This document shows, one piece after another, positions 1-5,585 of a stretch of DNA of 6,148 nt. A program made the translations under genes and the position numbers. The first letter of the stretch is position 1; the number at the start of each line of letters is the position of its first letter. The notes under the pieces are model-generated. The model worked only from the letters and a program-made list of their open reading frames with translations, made no database searches and was not told the DNA's origin. Source of the DNA: an uncultured Bdellovibrio sp. (GTDB lineage: Bacteria; Bdellovibrionota; Bdellovibrionia; Bdellovibrionales; Bdellovibrionaceae); assembly GCA_946480995.1 (NCBI GenBank), contig CAMLMF010000165.1:1-6148 (forward strand), given 5' to 3'.

Positions 1-2
1 AG

Positions 3-206
3 AATTACGAGCAGGCTCTGCGTGTGACGACTCAGCTGCAACAAAAATACTCAGCCGTGGCTAATCTCTATTTTCTGGAAGGCACGATTCACTATCTTAT
101 GAACAATAAATCTTTGGCGATTGCCAAGTTAGAACAGGGGTTGACGATGGCTCCGGACAATACTCAAGGACAAAATCTGTTAAAACAGCTTAAAGGAGGT
201 AAATAA
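3..206 (+). CDS. TPR-repeat protein, C-terminal fragment (5' end outside window)
   Basis: The reading frame is open from the first bases of the window and ends at TAA 204-206, so this is the tail of a longer gene. A GTG at 24 could be read as a start, but the frame continues upstream as NYEQALR, a typical TPR helix, so it is probably internal. The 67 visible residues show a tetratricopeptide pattern: paired amphipathic helices around LYFLEGTIHYLMNN and LAIAKLEQGLTMAPDN, with the usual A/G/Y and terminal P-D-N residues. TPR domains are protein-interaction scaffolds. No signal peptide can be judged because the N-terminus is missing. The stop overlaps the next ATG by one base (TAATG), so it is translationally coupled to the motA-like gene and probably assembles with, or serves, the same envelope complex. 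The role is inferred from context only. Confidence 0.75.
   Translation, partial: NYEQALRVTTQLQQKYSAVANLYFLEGTIHYLMNNKSLAIAKLEQGLTMAPDNTQGQNLLKQLKGGK
192..200 (+). promoter_or_regulatory. Strong ribosome binding site for the motA-like gene
   Basis: AAAGGAGGT is a near-perfect Shine-Dalgarno sequence placed 5 nt before the ATG at 206. It lies inside the last codons of the TPR gene and fixes the MotA-like start. Confidence 0.85.
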
Positions 207-910
207 TGTTAAGTCTTCCACTTGGCGCAATAATGACCATTGTCATTTTCATCTATGCGATGGGAGTGCAGAACTTAGGACTTTACCTGAACGTCCACTC
301 GATGATCCTCGTCGGCGGTGGTACTTTAGCCATTTTATTTTTCACTTCACCCATCAACGCTCTTCGCAATCTGGTGCGCGAAACAAAAAATCTTTTTTCT
401 AAGCCCTTGCACTTTGATCAAGTTCGCAAAGACCTGTTGTCAATTGCAAATGGCAAACTGACGGCAACGAAATCATCAGATGAATTGGTCGCCTATGCTC
501 AGGATCTTTGGGAGCAAGGAATTTCACCAGATTTGTTTGTTGTTTTGATCTCGCAAAAACGCAAAGAAATTGAACAGCGGGCCGTGGATGCAATTCAATG
601 TCTAAAAAATCTTGCCAAGTATCCACCCGCACTAGGAATGGCCGGAACTGTCATGGGTATCGTGACCCTGTTCCAATCTCTTGATGGCGGAAAAGACAAA
701 ATCGGTCCGGCCCTCGCCGTCGCTATGACCGCGACATTCTTCGGCTTGATGATTGCCAATGCGATCGTCATGCCACTTTCTGACCGTTTGCAAGTTCGCC
801 AGATTTCTGATGGCAATTATTTACAGAATATTTACCAGGTTCTTTTACTAATCAATCAAGACGAGTCTTCGCACTTGATCGAGGAAGAGGTTACATCCCG
901 TGCAGGCTAA
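206..910 (+). CDS. motA: MotA-type stator protein (MotA/TolQ/ExbB family)
   Basis: Probable inner-membrane ion-channel subunit that, with MotB, turns ion flow into mechanical force. The 234 residues show the MotA layout: TM1 about 4-21, TM2 about 32-51, a cytoplasmic loop about 52-138, TM3 about 139-160 and TM4 about 169-191. The family signature YPPALGMAGTVMG (139-151) carries the channel prolines P140/P141, and P190 closes TM4 (IVMPLSDRL). It is shorter than typical MotA (about 250-290 residues). The cytoplasmic loop lacks a recognisable version of the arginine/glutamate motif (R90 and E98 in E. coli) that contacts FliG; the corresponding stretch is AYAQDLWEQGISPDLF. The MotB-like gene follows with an 11-nt overlap. 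TolQ or ExbB is less likely because the partner has a MotB-type peptidoglycan-binding domain. Family assignment is firm; whether it drives a flagellum is not. Confidence 0.9.
   Translation: MLSLPLGAIMTIVIFIYAMGVQNLGLYLNVHSMILVGGGTLAILFFTSPINALRNLVRETKNLFSKPLHFDQVRKDLLSIANGKLTATKSSDELVAYAQDLWEQGISPDLFVVLISQKRKEIEQRAVDAIQCLKNLAKYPPALGMAGTVMGIVTLFQSLDGGKDKIGPALAVAMTATFFGLMIANAIVMPLSDRLQVRQISDGNYLQNIYQVLLLINQDESSHLIEEEVTSRAG
881..890 (+). promoter_or_regulatory. Ribosome binding site supporting a GTG start for the motB-like gene
   Basis: GAGGAAGAGG lies 9 nt upstream of the GTG at 900. It supports this non-ATG start, which overlaps the end of motA. No better in-frame start exists before the transmembrane segment. 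Confidence 0.6.
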
Positions 911-1556
911 AAAACCAAGACTTCCCAGAATTGAGCGCTACGAAGAGATCAAAGTTCACGAAGATGACAATCAACATCTGTGGGCCGTTTCTTATTCCGA
1001 CTTCTTGATGGTTCTTTTAAGCTTCTTCGTAATCTTCTATTCTGCGGACAGTAATCAACAAGAAACTCTGATGCAAAAGATCAGCGCCCATTTTAACTTG
1101 GATCCAAACTCCAAGACGGCAGAACTTCACGGCGCGGCAGCTCGCCTGCCTGCAAACTTCCAAGAAGTTGCGGCCCTTTATAACTTTCAAGTCTCTACGC
1201 AAAAAGAAAACGTGTATATTCACTTCCCGGAAAACTTTTTCGCTCCAGGCAAACACGGCATCGATTCGGCGCAAGAGATTTTGGTAAAAAAAGTTTTGGC
1301 TCCGCTTAAGCCCTATGCATCGCAATTAAATTTTTATTTTGAGGGGCACACTGACAAGGACCCGTTAAAAAAATCCCGTACAACAATAGTTAAAGATAAC
1401 TTTATTCTTAGCAGTTTGCGGGCTTCTGCTGCATTGGATATCGCTCGTACCACAGGATTCCCTGAGGATCATATGTTTATCCAAGCCGCTTCATCCAACA
1501 TTCGTAATTCGCGATCGCTCACGATTCGCATTTCTCCAAAAGGAGACACTTTATGA
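900..1556 (+). CDS. motB: MotB-type stator protein with OmpA-like peptidoglycan-binding domain
   Basis: Probable stator subunit that anchors the MotA-type channel to the cell wall. A short charged cytoplasmic N-terminus (1-27) precedes one membrane helix at about 28-48, containing SYSDFLMVLLSFFVIF. D34 sits where MotB carries its essential ion-binding aspartate (D32 in E. coli). The C-terminal domain (about 103-213) is OmpA-like: FEGHTD (147-152) and NFILSSLRA (167-175). D152 and R174 match the aspartate and arginine that OmpA-family domains use to bind diaminopimelate in peptidoglycan. The usual N-R-R-V near the domain end is degenerate here (NSRSLTIRIS). At 218 residues it is shorter than most MotB proteins (about 250-310), with a linker of only about 55 residues. 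It starts at GTG inside motA and ends in ATGA, overlapping the next gene by 4 nt. The sequence alone does not decide proton versus sodium coupling. Confidence 0.9.
   Translation: MQAKKPRLPRIERYEEIKVHEDDNQHLWAVSYSDFLMVLLSFFVIFYSADSNQQETLMQKISAHFNLDPNSKTAELHGAAARLPANFQEVAALYNFQVSTQKENVYIHFPENFFAPGKHGIDSAQEILVKKVLAPLKPYASQLNFYFEGHTDKDPLKKSRTTIVKDNFILSSLRASAALDIARTTGFPEDHMFIQAASSNIRNSRSLTIRISPKGDTL
1538..1546 (+). promoter_or_regulatory. Ribosome binding site for the FliG-like gene
   Basis: AAAAGGAGA sits 6 nt before the ATG at 1553, within the last codons of motB. It supports the start that yields a clean signal peptide. Confidence 0.75.
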
Positions 1557-2983
1557 AAATAGCAATTCTATTCACTCTTCTTTTGTCTGCAACAGCACAT
1601 GCGGACTTGTTGGCGCGAATGAATTTGGAAGAAGCCTTCCGTCAACGACTTGAAACCGTGGTAAAAACCTATGATCCCGAGGGGCGCGTGCTCATCCGCT
1701 TTGACTATCGCAATGTCCAAGGCGTATTACCGGGAACTTCACTTTCAGCAAATGAACAGATGCCATCACAGGTTGACGTTTCTGATATTAGCCGAGCTAA
1801 TATTGAAATCTATACAGTAAATGTAGAATTACCTGAGGACTTCAACAAAACCATTTTTAAGATTTTACCAATACCTAAAGAAGTCATCGCAGTACAGAAG
1901 CGCAAACTCGATATTCAAAAAGACGCGCAGATTGTAAAAGAAATCGATGCAAAGTCGCTAAACGAAATTGCCACCCAAAGTGTTAATAGCCTGACTGAAA
2001 AGATGATTTATCTTTTCAGCAGCTTGATGGCATTAATCTTTTTGGGATTCGCCTATATCAGTCAACGTCGCATGAAGGATTTCAAATTACAGATGTCCTT
2101 GTTAACAAGCGCCGTTGCTGAAAGTGTCACGTCGGCCAATGCGGCAAGTTTTTCAGCTCAAACAAACCAAAACCGCCCCCAAACGTCTGCTTCGGCGGAA
2201 GGTTTTCAATTTAAAATCAATTCTTTACACGGCCTTTCTGATGAAACTTTGTTAGCAGTTCTTTCGGACTGCTACTGGTGCGCCCAGGACACAGAAGCTT
2301 CGTGGATGTGGCGTCGTCTAAATAGCAAACGCAAATTCAGCTTGATGGGCCAGTCCGACTTCTTAAAGTCTTATTCACATTATTTGCAAAACATCACCGA
2401 ACAAGAGTCCTCAATTTATGAAGACTCGTATTACTATCAGCCGCAAAATTATAATCATCTTAGCAACGAAGACCTCGCCGCATGCGTGCAGAAGAACCCT
2501 TCCTTGTGGCACAGCCTTAGTCCCCTCAGACAAAAATATTTGCCCATTTCGATTGATCAAAAACTGCAAATTCGCATTTCATTACCGGATGCGAAATCTT
2601 TTGATTTCGCAAAACTACAAAGAAGCCCTTCTCGTTCCCTTGAAGTGTCCGCTTCTGTGACACATATCTCAAGTGATGATGAATTAAAAATTCTTTCAGA
2701 TCCAAACATCGTTCCAATGGATCTGCGTCGTCAAGTTCCAACCTTGGTGTGGCTGGCGCAAAAAGACACAGAGACCATTACAAAAATTTTGGCAAAATAC
2801 GATGCACGCTCTTTAGCTTCTGCATGGATTGCTCCTGAAGAAACTCTTAGAAAGCTTGAAGCATGCTTGCCCGAAAAAAAGGCGAAGGTTTTACGCTCTT
2901 ACTTAACGAAGAGTTCTCCGGATCGCACATCGGACGCTTTTAAATCCCTTTATCTGGAGGGCTTGCATGATGACGTGGCTTAG
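1553..2983 (+). CDS. Membrane-anchored protein with FliG-like C-terminal domain
   Basis: 476 residues with unusual architecture. Residues 1-17 are a Sec signal peptide with probable cleavage after AHA. Residues 18-150 should be periplasmic; the part around 33-60 (GRVLIRFDYRNVQG) loosely recalls the ring-building domain of FliF, but this is tentative. One membrane helix spans about 151-169 and is followed by QRR, giving an N-out/C-in topology with about 305 cytoplasmic residues. Residues 186-216 are a low-complexity Ser/Ala/Gln linker. The C-terminus, about 400-470, aligns by eye with the C-terminal torque domain of FliG: ITKILAKYDARSLASA matches the FliG helix ending in EVD-x-x-x-L, KKAKVLRSYL matches the KRAAALLKDEL type helix, and SPDRTS (455-460) matches GPVRLS. 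Of the E. coli torque residues, R281 aligns with K442 and R297 with R458, but D288/D289 align with S449/Y450. The classic FliG middle-domain EHPQ motif is not seen. It is coupled to motB and the downstream barrel gene. It may be the moving or load-bearing partner of the MotAB-type stator; this is inferred. Confidence 0.8.
   Translation: MKIAILFTLLLSATAHADLLARMNLEEAFRQRLETVVKTYDPEGRVLIRFDYRNVQGVLPGTSLSANEQMPSQVDVSDISRANIEIYTVNVELPEDFNKTIFKILPIPKEVIAVQKRKLDIQKDAQIVKEIDAKSLNEIATQSVNSLTEKMIYLFSSLMALIFLGFAYISQRRMKDFKLQMSLLTSAVAESVTSANAASFSAQTNQNRPQTSASAEGFQFKINSLHGLSDETLLAVLSDCYWCAQDTEASWMWRRLNSKRKFSLMGQSDFLKSYSHYLQNITEQESSIYEDSYYYQPQNYNHLSNEDLAACVQKNPSLWHSLSPLRQKYLPISIDQKLQIRISLPDAKSFDFAKLQRSPSRSLEVSASVTHISSDDELKILSDPNIVPMDLRRQVPTLVWLAQKDTETITKILAKYDARSLASAWIAPEETLRKLEACLPEKKAKVLRSYLTKSSPDRTSDAFKSLYLEGLHDDVA
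2956..2960 (+). promoter_or_regulatory. Ribosome binding site for the barrel-protein gene
   Basis: GGAGG lies 6 nt before ATG 2967 and 9 nt before a second ATG at 2970. Either ATG could be used; both give the same signal peptide apart from one methionine. Confidence 0.65.
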
Positions 2984-3554
2984 ATTTTTTGCCGCATTAA
3001 CTGTCGCGACCTCTAGTCCCGCCGCGTGGGCTCTTTCTATTGAATCCAGTATGAAGGAAAGCAACACCAGTGCGACGGTTTCCACAGAGTTTTCCCAACT
3101 CGCTGTGGAGGGTGAACGCATTACGGGTTCGGGTTTGAAACTGGGATTTGATTTTCTATTAAGCAACTATATTAGTACGGAATTTTTATTAGCGACTACC
3201 CTCGACCCTAACAATGGTTTTCAAACCAGTTACACAGCTTTGGGTCTTTATGGTTCGTACAATTTGTTTGATGCCTCTAGCTATACGCGAAAATTGCAGC
3301 TCAATGGGAAAAGTGTTTTCGTGGAAAAACATCAAGCTTCTCAAAAACTCAGTATCGGTGTGGGCTTTGAACAAGTACTTCTTAACGGCAGTCGCGGAGT
3401 CTATAGCGCCTCAGGTCCGGGGATTGGTATTACCTATCAACGCGAAATTTTCGGCTGGCCGACGGTTTTAGGAGTTCGCAAGACAATGCTAAAGAGCAAC
3501 TCGCTGGACGTCGACTTTCTAGCACTTAATTTAGGCGTGAATATTCCTTTTTAA
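2967..3554 (+). CDS. Predicted outer-membrane beta-barrel protein
   Basis: 195 residues, last gene of the motor-type operon, overlapping its upstream neighbour by 17 nt. Residues 1-22 form a signal peptide with probable cleavage after AWA. The mature part of about 173 residues is made of alternating polar/hydrophobic segments with many Gly, Tyr, Ser and Thr residues, for example TALGLYGSYNLF (90-101), KLSIGVGFEQVLL (128-140), PGIGITYQREIF (151-162) and LDVDFLALNLGVNIPF at the end. It ends in phenylalanine within such a strand, the usual recognition signal for the BAM insertion machinery. The size suits an eight-stranded barrel. No specific family or function is recognised. Its place in the operon suggests it is the outer-membrane end of a complex that also contains MotA/MotB-type proteins and the FliG-like protein. 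A soluble periplasmic beta-rich protein is the main alternative. Confidence 0.75.
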   Translation: MMTWLRFFAALTVATSSPAAWALSIESSMKESNTSATVSTEFSQLAVEGERITGSGLKLGFDFLLSNYISTEFLLATTLDPNNGFQTSYTALGLYGSYNLFDASSYTRKLQLNGKSVFVEKHQASQKLSIGVGFEQVLLNGSRGVYSASGPGIGITYQREIFGWPTVLGVRKTMLKSNSLDVDFLALNLGVNIPF

Positions 3555-3562
3555 AATTCAAA

Positions 3563-3588
3563 AAAAAGGGGGAAGCCTCCCCCTTTTT
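3563..3588. terminator. Bidirectional intrinsic terminator
   Basis: A perfect 11-bp stem (AAAAAGGGGGA with TCCCCCTTTTT) encloses the four-base loop AGCC. On the plus strand the stem ends in a T run after the stop of the barrel gene at 3554. On the minus strand the A run at 3560-3567 becomes the U tract after the tpx stop at 3594. It therefore serves both convergent operons. Confidence 0.93.
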
Positions 3589-3593
3589 CAGTA

Positions 3594-4094
3594 TTACTTT
3601 TTCAATGAAGCAATTGCCGCTTCATAATTTGGTTCATTCACAATTTCAGAAACCTGCTCAGAGTATAGAACTTTGTTATTTTCATCCAAAGTCACAACAG
3701 CGCGCGCAAGCAATCCCATCAGTGGTGAATCAGAAATTTCTAAACCCCACTGCTTGCCAAAATCACTGCGGAAGCTAGATAAAGTTTCACAGTTTTTAAT
3801 ACCTTCAGCGCCACAGAAGCGCGCCTGCGCAAATGGTAAATCCGCCGAAATATTCAAAACAACAGTGTCTTGTAGTTTCGCTGCCTCTTGATTGAACTTT
3901 CTGACAGATGCAGCACATGTGCCCGTATCAACGCTTGGGAAAATGTTAAGAACTTTCTTTTTCCCAGCGAAAGATTCTAGTGTCACTTCAGATAAATTGT
4001 TGCGCACTAGTTTAAAATCCTTAGATGTGGATCCGTGACCTGGCAATTGACCAGACGTATTCACAGGTTTTCCTTGCAGAGTAATAGATGCCAT
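3594..4094 (-). CDS. tpx: Thiol peroxidase (Tpx, atypical 2-Cys peroxiredoxin)
   Basis: Reduces hydrogen peroxide and alkyl hydroperoxides using thioredoxin as electron donor. It is usually cytoplasmic or periplasmic depending on species; no signal peptide is present here. The 166 residues match the usual Tpx length (about 165-168). The N-terminal [17 protein letters not shown] is the typical Tpx opening. The active site [15 protein letters not shown] places the peroxidatic cysteine at C60, and the resolving cysteine is C94 in ARFCGAEG. A third cysteine, C102, lies close by. The distal [20 protein letters not shown] segment carries the family's L-x-x-R-A-x-x-x-x-D pattern with R131. An AAAAGGAG ribosome site lies 5 nt upstream of the ATG. 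It follows the quinone oxidoreductase gene by 29 nt on the same strand, so the two are probably co-transcribed as an oxidant-defence pair. Confidence 0.97.
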   Translation of the reverse strand: MASITLQGKPVNTSGQLPGHGSTSKDFKLVRNNLSEVTLESFAGKKKVLNIFPSVDTGTCAASVRKFNQEAAKLQDTVVLNISADLPFAQARFCGAEGIKNCETLSSFRSDFGKQWGLEISDSPLMGLLARAVVTLDENNKVLYSEQVSEIVNEPNYEAAIASLKK

Positions 4095-4099
4095 AAAAG

Positions 4100-4107
4100 C
4101 TCCTTTT
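4100..4107 (-). promoter_or_regulatory. Ribosome binding site for tpx
   Basis: AAAAGGAG on the minus strand, 5 nt before the tpx ATG (complement of 4092-4094). The 29-nt gap to the upstream gene holds this site and leaves little room for a separate promoter. Confidence 0.8.
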
Positions 4108-4123
4108 GTAGGGCCTCACCCTA

Positions 4124-5119
4124 TCAAGGCTGCGGTGGGATTCCAACTTTTAAAACTATTTTACCGGTGTGCGCACTGGACTCCATCAAAGCATGCGCTT
4201 CCCGAGCCTGCTCTAAAGGCAACTCTTTATAAATGACAGGTTTGACAGCCCCCGAATTTAAGAGGGGCCAAATATTTTCCTCAAGTGCTTTGGCGATCTT
4301 ATTTTTTTCTGCGATAGAGCGCGGTCGCAAGGTTGAGCCCGTAAAAGTCAGACGCTTTTGCATCATCTTGCGCAGATCCAAGGATACGTGTGCGCCCTGC
4401 ATCGTCGCAATTTGCACCAGACGTCCTTGCGGCGCTAGCGCCTCGACATTGCGGGGAAAGTATTCGCCGCCAATCATATCCAATATTACGTTCACACCGG
4501 CGCCCGCCGTCTCATCTTTGATGACTTGAACGAAATCTTCACTCTTGTATAAAATTACGCGGTCGGCGCCCATCTTTAGGCAGGCGTCCTTCGCGTCTTC
4601 CTTACCCACGGTCGTAAAAACTTTCGCCCCCCGCGCATGGGCTAATTGAATGGCAGTGGTCCCGATACCCCCAGCACCCCCGTGAATTAGAATGCTTTCG
4701 CCGGACTGCAAACGTCCACTTTCAAAAACATTGGTCCAAACCGTAAAAAAAGTTTCGGGCAAAGCAGCGGCATGGACCATATCGAAGCCCAAGGGAATAG
4801 GTAAACAATGTCCCTCTGGGGCCAGAGCAAATTCAGCATAACCACCGCCAGGGACTAAGGCGCAAACCTTGTCGCCTTTTTTCCATCTTGTGACCTCGCT
4901 CCCGCACTCGCTAATTTCGCCTGCCACCTCAAGACCTAAAATCGGAGATGCTCCCGGAGGTGGCGGATAAGTGCCCTGGCGCTGCGCACAGTCTGGCCGA
5001 TTGACTCCGGCCGCATGTACTTTGATCAGGACCTCATGCGCAGAAACTTTAGGTATTGCTGTTTCTTGCACAGACAACACCTCGGGACCGCCAACACCGT
5101 TCATCGCCACGTACTTCAT
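4124..5119 (-). CDS. qor: NAD(P)H:quinone oxidoreductase, zinc-independent MDR family (PIG3/Qor type)
   Basis: Medium-chain dehydrogenase/reductase predicted to reduce quinones or related reactive carbonyls with NAD(P)H in the cytoplasm. The 331 residues fit the family (about 325-335). The catalytic N-terminal part includes NRPDCAQRQGTYPPPPGAS (40-58), the hallmark of the PIG3/TP53I3 subgroup, followed by ILGLEVAGEI. The structural and catalytic zinc cysteines and histidine of alcohol dehydrogenases are absent. The Rossmann fold begins at ILIHGGAGGIGTTAIQLA (143-160), with the glycine motif at 147-153. GSTLRPRS (261-268) is a subgroup motif near the C-terminal catalytic lobe, and HTGKIVLKV (317-325) is the usual family ending. 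The ATG is preceded by GAGGT with 4-nt spacing. It is the first gene of a two-gene unit with tpx and diverges from the secreted-protein gene at 5199. The exact substrate cannot be told from sequence. Confidence 0.93.
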   Translation of the reverse strand: MKYVAMNGVGGPEVLSVQETAIPKVSAHEVLIKVHAAGVNRPDCAQRQGTYPPPPGASPILGLEVAGEISECGSEVTRWKKGDKVCALVPGGGYAEFALAPEGHCLPIPLGFDMVHAAALPETFFTVWTNVFESGRLQSGESILIHGGAGGIGTTAIQLAHARGAKVFTTVGKEDAKDACLKMGADRVILYKSEDFVQVIKDETAGAGVNVILDMIGGEYFPRNVEALAPQGRLVQIATMQGAHVSLDLRKMMQKRLTFTGSTLRPRSIAEKNKIAKALEENIWPLLNSGAVKPVIYKELPLEQAREAHALMESSAHTGKIVLKVGIPPQP

Positions 5120-5198
5120 AATTACCTCGAACCACCATATTCGGACAGGTTAAGACGATATGCAATCTAGTCCCTTTGCTAACAGTCGATAAGAAATT
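5120..5198. promoter_or_regulatory. Divergent intergenic region, expected promoters for qor-tpx and the secreted-protein gene
   Basis: This 79-bp gap lies between two divergent starts and must hold, or lie next to, the promoter of each unit. The minus strand has a weak candidate: TTGCAT at 5160-5165, a 17-nt spacer, then GAATAT. No convincing -35/-10 pair was found on the plus strand, and the plus-strand gene has no clear Shine-Dalgarno sequence. No operator palindrome was recognised. Confidence 0.35.
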
Positions 5199-5585
5199 AT
5201 GCGCATTTTTTGGGCCCTTCTTTTTTTGCACAGTTCGATAAGCTTGGCTGCCGACGTCAGTGAAAGCTCGGTTTATGCTTGCCGTTTTGAGGAAGACCCC
5301 CACGGATTTTCTTCCCTGCGCATGAAAAAATATTTTGATCTGAATGAAAATATGGAACTAGGCAAAGTAGATTTGATTCAAAATTTTATCGTCGTAGAAA
5401 GTACTCCGACGAAAGTGTATCAAATCCCCTTATTAGACAATAAAACCTATGTGCAGATGTGGCACTCTGCAAATCTTTTAGTTGATGCCCATTTGTCTTA
5501 TGCACAAGGGCATCAAGAATTTAGAGCAACCTACAAAAAAGATTCGCAGAGTAAAAAAATTCTGTGTGTCGAGTTGCCACCTTAA
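5199..5585 (+). CDS. Small secreted/periplasmic protein of unknown function
   Basis: 128 residues, not recognised. Residues 1-18 look like a Sec signal peptide (short positive start, hydrophobic WALLFL core, cleavage near SLAA), giving a mature protein of about 110 residues. The only two cysteines, C28 near the mature N-terminus and C123 near the C-terminus, could form a disulfide closing the domain. The rest alternates charged and hydrophobic residues consistent with a small beta-rich fold, with no lipobox and no membrane helix. The ATG at 5199 lacks a good ribosome site (only TAAGAAATT upstream), but the signal peptide directly after it supports this start. It diverges from qor, and its stop codon overlaps the stop codon of rnk on the other strand. 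Similar two-cysteine periplasmic hypotheticals are common in predatory and soil deltaproteobacteria-like genomes; no function is claimed. Confidence 0.75.
   Translation: MRIFWALLFLHSSISLAADVSESSVYACRFEEDPHGFSSLRMKKYFDLNENMELGKVDLIQNFIVVESTPTKVYQIPLLDNKTYVQMWHSANLLVDAHLSYAQGHQEFRATYKKDSQSKKILCVELPP

Noticed and set aside
1017..1325. 102-codon minus-strand open frame inside motB
   Set aside because: Antisense shadow of the conserved MotB-like gene, with no ribosome site and no recognisable domain.
206..1556. TolQ/TolR or ExbB/ExbD pair
   Set aside because: The second protein has a MotB-style SYSD membrane motif and an OmpA-type peptidoglycan-binding domain with GHTD and LSSLRA, which TolR and ExbD lack. 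No TolA or TonB gene is adjacent.
206..2983. Zorya-type anti-phage system, which also uses MotA/MotB-like proteins (ZorA/ZorB)
   Set aside because: ZorA has a long C-terminal coiled-coil tail, but this MotA ends soon after TM4. No ZorC, helicase ZorD or nuclease ZorE follows; the next genes are the FliG-like protein and a barrel.
4233..4529. 98-codon plus-strand open frame antisense to qor
   Set aside because: It lies wholly within the well-supported qor gene, has no ribosome site and encodes a Cys/Arg-rich peptide typical of a shadow frame.
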